NCBI GenBank assembly: GCA_027924645.1
Contig: BSBN01001687.1
Coordinates: 2,914,001 to 2,978,000 of the forward strand
Direction: 5' to 3'
Length of the DNA: 64,000 nt
Origin: Cunninghamia lanceolata
Taxonomy: Eukaryota > Streptophyta > Pinopsida > Cupressales > Cupressaceae
Within the stretch, counting starts at the first letter, position 1, and each line of letters starts with the position of its first letter. Below are positions 1 to 10,698 of this stretch, in pieces. The notes under the pieces are model-generated. The model was not told the DNA's origin. It saw nothing but the letters and a program-made list of their open reading frames with translations, and ran no database searches. The translations under genes were made by a program, and so were the position numbers.

Positions 1-1137
1 TTGTACCAAGAAAAATGAGCTAGCTTGGGCTCAAGAATAATTGACCAAATAGTTTGGAAGCTATGGTGCCAAATTCCTAAAGAGGATTGGAGGTGCCAAT
101 AGAGATTTAATTGGGCCACCATAGGGAGATTAGGTGTAAGCCACAAATATCCCTTGCAGGGTCCATAATTGTGAAATGATACATCAAGATACCATTTCCA
201 ATCTTTCCATTAGGGCTTGAAAGTCCTAACTAGGTATGCACGTAGGATCATGATGGGCCAAAATATACCTCTAAGTGACAATGAAAATACAAAAAATCAG
301 ATTTAATCAAGTTCATGTGAAAATTTGAATGGATTATCTACACAATTTGAAAAAGATGTAAGAACAAAATTTGTAGAGAATTGAATCTAATTTATGGGCT
401 ACTATTTTTTTTTTTTTTCTAAAAAACTAAATTTAGTTAGTGAAAAATGAATATTTCAATGAACAACTATTAAATTTTTTAGAAAAAAATAAAAAGTGGG
501 TGTTACTCTAGGCAACCTAACTATGAGCAAAAAAATATTTTTTAAAAAATAAGTAGAGGACTCATGCCCACATGTGACACATATTTTTTTGAATTTTTTT
601 TCTAATAAAATAATTAGTTATGATTTTTTTACTGTGACTCTTTTCAAAAACTAAAAATTAATTTTCCTGCCAATCTAACTCAATAAAAAAAATTAGAATT
701 CAATTTTTTTTAACCTATAGCTAGAAAAGCATAGAGTGTGACGTATCTTTTGGATATCAAAAAAGTGAAACGGTTTGAAAGTTATGGATGTTTTTCAATC
801 AGTGTGTCCATCAGGTTTTCAGACACACTATATAGAAAATTATTAATAATTATTTAATAAAATAATAATCAAGAAAATCTTACATTTTTAGAAAGTTGAC
901 AATCTCTTCAATAAACCCTTTTCGTTTTATCAAATTTGTATAAAAAAAGTTGTCAGCACGAAGGGTGAAGTTTGAAGAAGAGAGTGAAACTAGTAAACAC
1001 GTTAGAATTGAGGGAAAGTAAACTATGACAGTCCCAAGCCTAAATACAAGGCAAAATTGAAGAAAAATGGATATCTATTTTGGGGAGCAAAAAAATAATT
1101 TTAAGGTCCCAGAAACAGATATCCATTTCTGGAACCT
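1..1137. other. AT-rich intergenic DNA, no gene seen
   Basis: No reading frame, LTR end or RNA gene can be supported here. The stretch has A/T homopolymer runs, for example around 405-420. It ends at the pyrimidine-rich simple repeat. Confidence 0.5.
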
Positions 1138-1560
1138 TAGAAATCTCTCTCTCTCTATATATATAGAGCTCTCTTTGTCTCTATCCTTCTCCATCTCTCT
1201 ATCTCTATCTCTACCCATCTCTCTCTATCTATCTCTCCATCTCTATATCCTCTCTCTCTATCTCTACACCTCTATATCTGTATCTGTATCTGTATCTATA
1301 TCTCTACCTCTACCTCTCTCCCTCTCTTTCTCTCTATTGTTATCTATCTCTCTATCTTCCAATCTCTCTCTATCTCTCCTTTTCCATCTATATCTCTCAA
1401 TACCCCCCTCTCAATCTCTATCTCTCTTTATATATCCCTATCTCTCTCTCTCTCAATATATATCTCCATCTCCCCTCCCTATCTCTCCCTCTCTCCCTAT
1501 ATGTTCATATCTCTATCTTCCCTCTAAATCTCTCTCTGACCTATCTACCTCCTAGTTAAA
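1138..1560. repeat. Pyrimidine-rich simple repeat (CT / ATCTCT type)
   Basis: About 420 bases are almost purely pyrimidine on the + strand, built from CTCTCT, TATCTC and TGTATC words with drifting period. A 162-codon open frame at 1067-1555 exists only because the repeat lacks stop codons. Its Ser/Leu/Tyr-only product is not a credible protein. Confidence 0.9.
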
Positions 1561-1736
1561 TCCTTTTCCTATCTTTCCTAATTTTTCTTTTTCTTTCCAA
1601 TTTCCCTTTAGATCCCACCAAATTTTCTCTATTTTACTATTTTCCACCTCTCCTCTTATCATTCTTTCCATCCAATGAACTTTAGTTTTATCTTGTTTCC
1701 ATTTCATCCTCCCAATTTATATCCTCATCTCTCTTT

Positions 1737-1935
1737 GCATGTCCTAGTTTTCTTGTTTCCATTTGCTTTGTCGATAAGGGAGAGGCAGAGGGATGAAGAG
1801 GGAGAGAGGGTGGAGATGGAGGGGAGAGAGGGTGGAGATGGAGGGTGATAGGGGGAGGGAGAGAGAGATAGAAAGAGAGTCCTAGTTCTCTTGTTTTCAT
1901 TTCCTTCATCGATAAGGGAGAGACAGAGGGGACAA
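1737..1935. repeat. Two-copy direct repeat at the edge of the purine tract
   Basis: A segment beginning GTCCTAGTT and running through TCGATAAGGGAGAG occurs near 1741 and again near 1880, a spacing of about 140 bases. A partial third copy (TCTTGTTTCCATTT) lies near 1692. Between copies a GGGTGGAGATGGAGG motif is itself duplicated. Confidence 0.7.
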
Positions 1936-2135
1936 ATAGGGAGGTAGATGAATGATAGGGGAGAGAGAAGTAAGAGATAGAGATAGGGAGAGATCTAGGT
2001 AGAGGGAGAGATGAGATAGATAGGGAGAGATAGAGGAGATGGAAGGGAGAGATAGGGAGATAGAGTGAGTGAGATGTCTAGAGAGATAGGGAGATAGATT
2101 GAGAGGTAAAGGGATGATAGAGATATGGAGATAGA
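1786..2135. repeat. Purine-rich (GA) tract, opposite in strand sense to 1138-1560
   Basis: The + strand is almost entirely A and G, with GAGAGATAGGGAGATAGA words. This is close to the complement of the pyrimidine tract 200-600 bases upstream, so the two could pair as long imperfect arms. Confidence 0.85.
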
Positions 2136-2600
2136 GGTTTAGGGTTTCTCAGGTTTAGGGTTTAGGGGTTAGGGGTTAGGGTTTATGGGTTTTGAGAGAG
2201 AGAGGTTTAGGGTTTCTCGGGGTTAGGGTTTAGGGTTTACAGTTTAGGGGTTAGAGTTTAGGTTTAGAGGTTTAGGGTTTATAGAGAGAGGAATGATAAG
2301 GAGGTATAGAGGAGACTGAGGAGAGAGATAGGGAGATAGAGAGTGAGGTACATGGCTAGGGACATAGGGAGAGAGATTGAGAGGTAGAGGCATGATATAG
2401 ATAGGGAGATAGAGGTTTAGAGTTGCTTGGATTTAGGGTTCATAGGTTTGGGGTTTAGGGGTTAGGGTTTAGGGGCATTATTTAGGGTTTATGGTTTAGG
2501 GGTTAAGGTTTAAAGGTTTAGGGTTTAGTGTTTAGAGAGAGAGGGCCGATATGGAGATATAGAGAGTGAGGGACATGGCCAAAGACATAGGGAGAGATGG
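2041..2600. repeat. Telomere-like (TTTAGGG) degenerate repeats in a higher-order unit
   Basis: Two blocks, about 2136-2283 and 2411-2538, consist of degenerate plant telomere repeats (TTTAGGG, TTAGGGG, TTTAGGGTTT). They alternate with GA-rich segments sharing a motif of the type GAGTGAGG-ACATGGC-AGGGACATAGGGAGAGA, seen near 2065, 2341 and 2563. The larger unit is therefore about 220-270 bases. Its right edge abuts a truncated copia LTR. An internal site is far likelier than a chromosome end, because ordinary repeats flank it on both sides. Confidence 0.85.
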
Positions 2601-2604
2601 GGAT

Positions 2605-2878
2605 ATTTCTTGGAAACTTGGTGGAATTGTTGTAGTATACAATCATTTTCAAATTAATACAAATTTGGGCCTCTTTCCTGTGTGGAGTTTTTTACCCGAA
2701 AGGGTTTTCTCCATGTTAAACACAGTGTTGTGTGTTCAGTTTTCTGATTTGATATTTCTATGATGCATAGCTTCTTTTCTATGTTATAATCTCCATTGGA
2801 TAATACACTGTTAAAGATCATTAAACATATATTTTTGAATCAGATTTCTGTTGAGTAGTTGTACTTTCATTTCTAACA
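2605..2878 (+). repeat. Truncated 5' LTR of copia copy 1
   Basis: About 270 bases match the last part of the 3' LTR (about 11363-11629) nearly base for base, for example CCCGAAAGGGTTTTCTC in both. The match fades just upstream of 2605, where the GA/telomere-like DNA begins. The LTR ends in TAACA at 2878. Confidence 0.85.
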
Positions 2879-2880
2879 TT

Positions 2881-2896
2881 TGGTATTAGAGCCTGG
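2881..2896 (+). other. Primer binding site of copia copy 1
   Basis: TGGTATTAGAGCCTGG lies two bases after the LTR end. It matches the plant initiator-Met tRNA primer site (TGGTATCAGAGC) with one change. Confidence 0.85.
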
Positions 2897-2985
2897 CCAG
2901 CTTTGACTCTTGGGTGGTAGTGTGGAAGCTGTAGTTGTAGTGGGAGATTTGGTTGCATTTGTTTTGCAGATCTTGAGTTGATATT

Positions 2986-3750
2986 ATGGTTGCATCCACC
3001 GTTGCATCAACCTCTCGATTGGACATTGAGAAGTTCAACAGAACGGGGTATGAGTTGTGGAAGCTGAAAATGGAAGACTTGTTGGAAGAAAGAAACCAGT
3101 GGTTGGCTATTCAAAATAAGAAGAAACCCGATGATCTCTCTCCGGATGAATGGGTAAGGTTGGATAAAAAGGCACGGGGAACCATTCGTTTGTCTTGCAG
3201 ATTCTGTCCTACTGAATGTCGCAAAGGAAGAGACTGCACATAGTTTGTGGAAACGATTGGGTGAGATCTACCAAGCCAAGAGTATGGTAAATAAAATTTA
3301 TTTAAAACAAAAATTGTTTTCCATGAAAATGAGAGAGGGTGATTGAGTTGCAAAACATTTAAATTCATTTAATTTATTGTTGAGTTGGCTTGCATATGTA
3401 GATGTTGATGTTAATAAGAAAGATAAATGTATCTTACTTCTTTGTTCTTTACCTGAATCTTGGGAGAATGTCATACTGGCTATCACTGCTAACCTCACAA
3501 ATCCAAAGTTGGATGCACTCGTTTTAGTTTTACTATCACAGGAATTGAGGAAGAAGAGTTTGAATAGTTCAGGGGATGCTCTCAGTGTCAGGGGAAGGGC
3601 TAAAAAAAGAGGACCAAAAGGATATCAGAAAGGAGCTAAGGACAAATCTAAGGGCTAATCGAAGACACCTGGGAACAAGAACAGAGTTAAGTGTTGGAAC
3701 TATAGTAAAAGGGGACATGTGAAGGAGTGCATAAACCCAAAGAAATAATG
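2986..3750 (+). pseudogene. Copia copy 1 gag remnant (UBN2-type)
   Basis: The nucleocapsid-type polyprotein starts at ATG 2986. The opening residues (DIEKFNRTGYELWKLKMEDL) are typical of plant copia gag. The frame runs to a stop at 3241-3243 and resumes in another frame from about 3377 after frameshift damage. It meets an in-frame stop at 3656-3658, then reads through the zinc knuckle at 3692-3730. In that knuckle (CX2CX4HX4C family pattern) the second Cys is Tyr, so zinc binding is probably lost. RNA packaging would be its role in an active element. Confidence 0.8.
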
Positions 3751-3785
3751 GGAGAGTGATTCTGATAAGTCCTCAAATGCAGGTG

Positions 3786-5290
3786 AAGATGTTTTACTTT
3801 TTGTATGCAATATTGTTTCTAATTTGGTTGGTTGACTCAGGATGCTCGTTTCATATGACCCTGCATAAGGAATGGTTTTCCACATATGAAGAGTAATATC
3901 TACCTTGGAGATAACTCTACATATCTGATAGTTGGGAAAGGCAAGGTATTGTTGTGGTTCAGTGATGGGAGAATTAAAATCCTCCCTGGTGTTTTGCATG
4001 TTTATGTATTAGCTAGAAATCTGATTTCAGTTTCGAAGTTGAATGATTTGGGAACGCATGTAACATTTGACAAGCATGGCTACAGATTGGTGAGAGGGAA
4101 CTTGGTGGTAGCGAAGGTAAAGAGATTGGGAAACTTGTTTAAGCTTGAAGCCACTACAGTTTGTAATGCCTCTTATGTATCTGAGGCTAGTACTGAAAAT
4201 ACATGTATGTTCTGGCACCGTAGATTGGGCCACAAAAATAATAATATTTTGAAAACTATTAAGAATAAAGATTTGTTGGACGATTTTTATTATTCTGATG
4301 AGAATTTTGATTTCTATGAGCATTGTGTGTTTGGTAAACAAAACAAAAAATTATTTCCTTCAGGAAGCAATAGAGCAAAAGAGAAGTTAAAGATTATTTA
4401 TATGAATGTGTTTGGACCTGTGGATAATGATTCTATCAAAAAATCTTGTTATTTTTTTACCTTCATTGATGATGTATCCAGATTTGCTTGGATTTATTTT
4501 ATGAAACACAAATATGAAGTTTTCACTAAGTTTAAAGATTTTAAAGTCTTAGTTGAAAACTAATCGGATTAAGGATAAAAATATTAAGGTCTAACAATGG
4601 AGGGGAATATTGCTCTAAGGAATTTGATGAGTTTTGCAAGCATGCAGGTATTATCAAACAAAAGACAACTTCGTATACACCTCAATAGAATGGTGTTGCA
4701 GAAAGGATGAACTAAACAATCATGGAAAGGGCCAGAAGTATGCTAAGTGATGCACAATTGGATAAATATTTTTGGGCAGAGGCTATGTGTACTGCTTGCT
4801 ACTTGATTAACAGATCTCCTTGTAAGGCTCTTGATTCGATACCTTATGAAGTGTAGATAGGTAAGAAACCCTTTGTTTCACATTTAAGGGTTTTTGGTTG
4901 TGAGACTTTTATTCATATGCCTAAGGAAAAACGGTCTAAGTTGGATCCAAAAGCTAAAAAGTGTACAGTCATTAGATATGGTGATAATGTCAAAAGTTAT
5001 AAGTTTTGGAATCCACTAACCTATAAGATTATCTTTTCTAAAGATATTATTTTTAGGAAACTTAGAGCTATTTCTGAACCTGAACAGCCAAAAGAAAAAG
5101 ATGAAAAGGTAAAGAGAGTGCACTTTGATTTAGTGCAACAAGATGCACCTTAAGAAGAACAATATGATGGATTGGAGGGTGAAGAAGAAGAAGATTCAAG
5201 TTGTTTTGATGAAGATGAATATGTTGTTATAGAAGAAGTTGGTATAGATGATCATGCAAAAGAATGAGTTGAGACTCTTACTCCACTCTT
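3786..5290 (+). pseudogene. Copia copy 1 protease and integrase remnant
   Basis: The aspartic protease signature D-S-G is kept at 3834-3842. Integrase follows. The zinc-binding region (WHRRLGH, then an HCVFGK block) has Tyr where the first Cys of the CX2C pair is expected. The first catalytic Asp (normally before V-W/F-GP) is Asn near 4405, and the second (LRS-D-NGGEY) is also Asn near 4597. The third region keeps Glu but is flanked by stops (about 4687 and 4714). Another stop lies near 4855, and the frame breaks at 4561. Most changes are single G-to-A or C-to-T steps. The enzyme is dead. Confidence 0.85.
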
Positions 5291-5531
5291 GAGGAGATCC
5301 ACAAGACAATGAAATCCAGTTGATAGGTATAGCCCACTATATTTCCATTGTGTATTTGCTTTATTGAGTACTGATGATGAGCCTATATCCTACAGGGAAG
5401 CTATTCTTGTAGATGATATTGAGTCTTGGTAGTTAGCCATGCAAGAGGAGATGATGGCTTTAGACTCTTGTAACTCCTGGGATCTTGTTCATTTTCCCAA
5501 CGGAAGAAAGGCCATAAGTTGTAAGTGGATC

Positions 5532-6827
5532 TGGACAGGCTGTCATGAGGTCCTAACACTTTAATTGAAAAATATCAGTTTATCGACCAGGGTAGTGTCC
5601 GAGGCTGTATGCAATAGGGAGGTTGGATATCTCATTGAGAAATAGTTTTCTAGTTCCTTTAAAAAATCTAAACAACATATGAAATTAAACAACAGGTATA
5701 TCCTTCTACAGAAAGCATTTGAATTATATACTAAAAGGCATCAAAACTCTATACTAGAAAGCATGTAAAATTCTACACTAGAAAGTATATAAAACTTTGC
5801 ATAAGAAATTCATAAATGCGACTTCACTCGGATTCTGAACAAAGAGAAATTTTATACTGCACAAAACATTCCAACTTTCGACAATCAGTAAACAACAAGT
5901 TAACTAAGGCAGATGTGCCAAAAATATTTAAACAACACATAGTTCTAAAACATCAACACACAACAGTTTTAACTAAAGCAGATGCTCTGGAAACATTTAA
6001 ACAACACACCTTGTAGGTTGACAATAGAAAACTAAACATACAATAACTTCAATTGAATGAAACATCCACAGAAATGAAAGTACTTATCTATTCTATAGTT
6101 CTGTGAGTGGCTAGCTCTTGGGAGAAATTTGTCTCTAACTCAAGTCACATTCAGTCATTTCCACAACGACATGGTAACTCTATTCAAATCTTTATATTTC
6201 AAAATAAATTACTCAGAACAACACCATTTGCATTCATGGAAAAATTGTAGTACACAGCTCTGATTATTTTCAAAAACTAAGGGATTGATTTTCATCCATC
6301 CATAGTATATATTTATATCTATGTTTTGAGCAACAATTAAAACTGAACTACATTCAAACTCTTGAATGTCAGATGGCGGGAAAATGCCATTTGAAGAAGT
6401 CTTATAACTGAAAAACAAAATCTTTAACTACTGATGTCTTTTAAAACATAAAAAGGACTTTGAGTGGAGCCATAATATATTTGGGTAACCAACGGAAATA
6501 ACAGAATTTAAACAGATCCTTCACTTAATGCACGCCTAAAATATCTGGCACCCTCAACTTCCAACGCATTTGACATCAGCTACATGAAGTCCACTTCTCC
6601 TGTAGGCAATGCATTACCCTGCACAATTACCCAACTTGACATGCCATTATATCAACATTTAAAGGCTAATTTCAATCAATTTAGGAAATAAAGGTTTATA
6701 CAACATTTCATTAAAACTAGATAAATATTGCTTATAAAAACAAATAAATTGGCAAGGTTAGGGAATTGGGTAATGCAAAAAGGCTTATTTGTTTCATCAA
6801 AGAAATGAGGTTGTTTATACCTCATCA
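5532..6827. mobile_element. Unclassified ~1.3-kb insertion inside copia RT
   Basis: The RT reading frame is lost at about 5531 and picks up at 6828 with no missing residues, so this segment arrived later. It can be read as starting TGGACAGG or TGTCATGAGGT and ending ACCTCATCA, with GATC/GGTC on either side, which would suit a solo LTR with a decayed target duplication. It carries no recognisable coding region. Two imperfect tandem repeats lie inside, one near 5730-5800 (CTATACTAGAAAGCAT type) and one at about 5901-6010 (GTTAACTAAGGCAGATG type, ~63-base period). Confidence 0.55.
5895..6012. repeat. Two-copy tandem repeat within the 5.5-6.8 kb insertion
   Basis: TTAACTAAGGCAGATG followed by ATATTTAAACAACACA recurs about 63 bases later as TTAACTAAAGCAGATG followed by ACATTTAAACAACACA. 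Confidence 0.7.
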
Positions 6828-7825
6828 GGTCTTCAAGAAGAAGTTTGGAACATAAGGGTCATTGGAGAAGTACAAGGCTAGACTAGTAGCTAAGGGATAC
6901 TCCCAGAGAGAGGGAGTTGATTTTGGCGAGATTTTCTCTCCTATTGCTAAATTGACTTCTATTATATTTCTTTTATCCATTGCTGCAGCCTTTGATTTGG
7001 AGATTGAGCAAATGGGTGTTAAGACTGTGTTCTTGCATGGAGATCTTGAGGAAGAAATTTATATGCAACAACCTACAGGTTTTGAGGTAAAAGGAAAAGA
7101 ACATTAGGTTTGCAGGTTGAAGAGGTCTCTCTATGGTTTAAAATAGTCCCCTAGAATGTGGTATCAAAAGTTTGATTCATTTGTATTGAAATTGGGTTTT
7201 GTTAGGAGCGAGGAGGATCACTGTATTTACATTCGTTGTATTGGTGATTCTATACTGATCATTGCTTTGTGTGTTGATGGTATGTTATTTTTCAACAATA
7301 CTAAGGGTATGATCAGTGAGCTTAAAACTAAATTTTCAAGTGCATTTGATATGAAGGATCTTGGAGCTGCTAGGTATAGTCTAGGAATGGAGATCAAGAG
7401 GGATAGAGGTAACATAAAGATTTGGTTGTCACAGAGTAAGTATGGGAATACTATTTTCCAGAGATTTAGCTTGCAGGACTGTAACCCAGTTAGAGTTCCT
7501 TTACCCATTGGTACTAAGATTTCATTAGATATGTGTCCAAAGTGGTGGTGCCTGCATAAGTATTTAGGTTTCAAGCATTTAAATATGTAGGCCCCTTCCC
7601 AAAAGTCCAAAAATTTCTAACACTTTCGGCCTCTGCAATTGTAAAAAATTTAAAAAATTGATTAACGTGCAAGTGTCTTTGTATATAGAAGGGTGTTTGT
7701 ATATACATGCAGGTCTAATGTACATTGGCGGGCTTGCAAAATCTCTTTCAACCTCCAAAAAGTGATGAAAAAATGAGTTATATGCATTTTGGAATGCATA
7801 TCAGGTGCATATACAAATGGGGAAT

Positions 7826-8110
7826 CTTCCACAGATTCTTAGGAATATTCTCTGCTTGTATATCGGGCTTGTATGTCTGAACATACAACGGCTATATACA
7901 AGGGAAAAGATGCAAAATGGAATGTATGTTTGACATACATTGGAGATGTACAAGAGAAAATGTATATCGCAGATCCCAGGAATATTCCTAGTTTGTATAT
8001 CGGGTTGCATGTAAAGGTGCAAGGAAAAATATACAAGGCCCGATATACATCTGCTACAGTGCAAAGGATGCATCGGCGGATGCATATGCAAGCAAAAGAT
8101 GCAAGGGCCG
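7826..8110. repeat. Direct and inverted repeats in the U3 part of the solo LTR
   Basis: AGGAATATTC followed by TTGTATATCGGG occurs near 7851 and again near 7979. GTATATCGGG near 7997 is mirrored by CCCGATATAC near 8038, forming a possible hairpin. Words such as TGCATATGCA and TATACAAGG recur through to about 8540. The open frames crossing this zone are by-products of the repeats. Confidence 0.65.
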
Positions 8111-9001
8111 ATGTACATTGGGTAGGGCCAGCGGACATACAAAGTCGAATGCATGTCCAATATGCAAGAGGGAGGTGCAACCCGGACGCGATGGAAGAAT
8201 TAAATACAGCAAATAATAATTTGAGGTCCGTGGGTTGTATAAAGCGCTTGTATATGCTGATAGACAAGCTGATGTGCATTGAAAAGGATACAATCCGGAC
8301 TTCAAAATGAGGTTCATTCAGATGCATAATGATTTAAAGTCCGCGGCTTGTATGTATGTGTGTGTTGTATATCGTGGATATACAAAGGAGAAAGATACAT
8401 GCCGGACCCTAGTAGGTTTCCAATATGTCTTATAATTGTTTGGGGTCTGCCTTGTATGTTGAACTGTTGTATGTATATGCATCCTGCATATACAAGGATT
8501 TAAAGAGTGATTGTATATGCATATGTTTTTGCATGTACAAGGGCGAAAAAGGAAAAATCGAAGAAGGGGAAAAGTCAACGATAGAGGAGCTAAGTGCCTA
8601 CGTGGCACGTTTTGATTGATTGGCAACTTTTTAGCACGATTTTGAGCCGATGATCTCAGCAGAGGAATGCAAATCGACGACAGTGTTTTAACATCCAGTA
8701 GCGAAGGGTTTTCTTTGCTGTTTGCAACCATTTTTTGGCAGGAAAACTCCAGAGAGCGCAGTTGTTGCATCCCGCGGGTTGGTCAACATTAATGGCAATT
8801 ACAGAGGCACGATGGACAAGCCAACCACCAGATTTATGATGCAAATCTTTGAGCGGCGACTTAGATCCCAAGCCTACCTTCTTCTTCTTCTCTATGTTTT
8901 GTCTCCTGCTGCATTGATTATTTTGAGCGCCAATCTGAAGTGCATTGAATCTGGTGACTTTTTGACCTACCATGTAAATTTTGCTGAGTACACAATCTTG
9001 C

Positions 9002-9009
9002 TATAAAAG
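9002..9009 (+). promoter_or_regulatory. Putative TATA box of the solo LTR
   Basis: TATAAAAG lies ~900 bases before the LTR end and 55 bases before an AATAAA motif. This is the spacing expected of an LTR promoter and short R region. Inferred only. Confidence 0.5.
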
Positions 9010-9925
9010 GTAGACTGTGTTACTCATTCGTTGTTGTTGAAGACTTGGGCAATTTTTTGTGTGAATAAAAAAATACAGAGCATTTCTTATCTGTTGCATC
9101 TCTGTGGAGTTTGAGTTGCATTTGAAGTGTATCTTGCACATATATTCAGTTTCTTGTCATTGTATATGAAAAATGCATTATTGCATGTGTTTATCTGTCT
9201 GTCTCTATTTGTTGTATGCATTTTCTTCTTTTGAATCTGGTTGCTAAGGGTTTCTCAGATTTTAGGGTATAGTCTTGCTGTACCACATGCTTAATCTGTA
9301 ACTTTCATTCAAGGAGTGGATTAAATTGTTTTAAGTTAAAGTGTGGAGAAGGATGTATGTCAGCTGGGATATTCATAAGTAGAGACAGTTAAATACTTAT
9401 CCTTGGGTGGTGTTTGTAAGGCAAATACCAGTCCTAGCCCCTTGAAACTCGAATGCTAGTTGTAAGCCATTCTCTTGTATACGTCTAGTTGACTCCTTGC
9501 CCTAAGATAGGCACCGGTATGCTTCTTGTGAAGTAGTTATAATCCAAAACCCCTATCTTACATCCAAACCATCAAACCAATCCATTCATATTTCCAACCT
9601 GTTAGTTGTAGGAGTAGGATTAGGAACCCCCTGCATGCTCTCATACTTAACCAGACACATGTCCAAGAACGTTGCCAACCTCGTGATTTATCACACAAAT
9701 CTTGGTCCACACATGAGAGTATTCTACCTGTTATTGTAAAGCTAGATCTTTGTGTCATTGGGTGAGTCGAACGTTAAATCTTTAGCTATAGGGATACCCC
9801 CTTGATGCGGCAGAACCAGAAGTGAAGGGGAGGTAGCTCATGCAACCTCCCATATCTATTGGCCGAGTCTGCCTGTGCATTGGAACTGGCAAACCCATAT
9901 GCCGATTCAGAAATAAACGCCAACA

Positions 9926-10641
9926 CAAAGAATGAGGATGATTTTGAGGATATGTCTAATGTGCCATATGCTAGTGTTGTAGGGAGTTTGATGTATGTAA
10001 TGGTTTGCATTAGACTAGATATTGCCCAAGCAGTGGGAGTTTTGAGCAGATTTATGTCTAACCTTGGTAGATAGCATTGGAATTATGCGAAGAGGGTGTT
10101 TAAATATCTTGTAGGTACTCCTGATCATTGTTTGGTTTATTCTGGTACTAATAGTGCTGATAAATCTTTGGACATATAGGGATTTGTTGATTCAGATTGG
10201 GCAGGTGACTTGGATAGTCGAAGGTCCACTAGTGGCTATGTGTTTACTCTGTTTGGAGGAGTAGTGAGTTGGATGAGTAAGAGGCAGCCCACAGTTGTTT
10301 TGTCCACCATAGAAGTAGAGTATATGGCTGCTACTCATGTCTCTAAGGAGGTAGTTTGGTTGATGAGACTGTGTACAGGTATTGGATTTGATTTCATGAT
10401 CATTCAGATTGGTTGTGATAGCCAGAGTGCTATCTGTTTGGCCAAGAATCCTATGTATCATGCTTGGACTAAGCATGTTGATGTTCAGTATCACTTTGTT
10501 CGAGAGCTGGTTGCAAATGGACAGATTGAGTTGAAGAAGATGGACATTCAGGAGAATGTTGCAGATTCATTGACCAAACCTGTGAGCACAGAGAAGTTCG
10601 TGTGGTGCAGAAAGGCCATGGGCCTTGTTTCTAGTGCCTGA
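9926..10641 (+). pseudogene. Copia copy 1 RT C-terminus and RNase H
   Basis: The frame resumes in the same RT and continues into RNase H. There are stops near 10072 and 10180. The last part, 10210-10641, is open for 143 codons. Copia RNase H landmarks are present: a DSDWAGD block, [10 protein letters not shown], the EVEYMA helix with its acidic residue, CDSQSA, and the terminal ADSLTKPV. This is the best preserved part of the element, directly before the polypurine tract. Confidence 0.85.
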
Positions 10642-10686
10642 TTATTTCATTTGATTTCCTATGGGTTGATTTACAATGTATCATGT

Positions 10687-10698
10687 CAAGTGGGAGAA
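10687..10698 (+). other. Polypurine tract of copia copy 1
   Basis: CAAGTGGGAGAA lies immediately before the 3' LTR (TGTTGGAATAAGG). The same AAGTGGGAGA wording precedes the LTR of the minus-strand copia at 42992. Confidence 0.8.

Larger units (their letters stand above)
5290..7542 (+). pseudogene. Copia copy 1 reverse transcriptase, interrupted by an insertion
   Basis: The RT N-terminal part reads from about 5320 to 5531 (a CKW motif at the break) and resumes at 6828 after a 1.3-kb insertion. 6862-7107 holds the [12 protein letters not shown] and [12 protein letters not shown] core. After a stop, 7156-7535 holds the rest. The catalytic box, usually YVDD, reads CVDG near 7270. The final part is cut by the solo LTR at 7543 and continues at 9926. 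Confidence 0.85.
7543..9925 (+). mobile_element. Solo LTR, 2383 bp, inserted in copia RT
   Basis: The RT frame breaks at CCAAAG (7537-7542) and resumes at AATGAGGATGA (9931). The insert begins TGGTGG, ends CCAACA, and is bounded by perfect 5-bp direct repeats CAAAG (7538-7542 and 9926-9930). TG...CA ends plus a 5-bp target duplication are the hallmark of LTR integration. Inside, TATAAAAG (9002-9009) followed by AATAAA (9064-9069) fits a U3/R layout on the + strand. No gag or pol is present, so LTR-LTR recombination leaving a solo LTR is the simplest reading. The family is not recognised. Confidence 0.85.

Noticed and set aside
1067..1555. 162-codon open frame
   Set aside because: It is the translation of a CT-rich simple repeat; the product is almost only Ser, Leu, Tyr and Ile.
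2136..2538. True chromosome end
   Set aside because: The TTTAGGG units are degenerate, interspersed with GA repeats, and flanked on both sides by ordinary sequence.
7801..8770. Several long open frames on both strands (e.g. 7839-8327, 7873-8310, 8318-8770)
   Set aside because: They lie in the repeat-rich U3 of the solo LTR. They overlap on both strands and show no domain.
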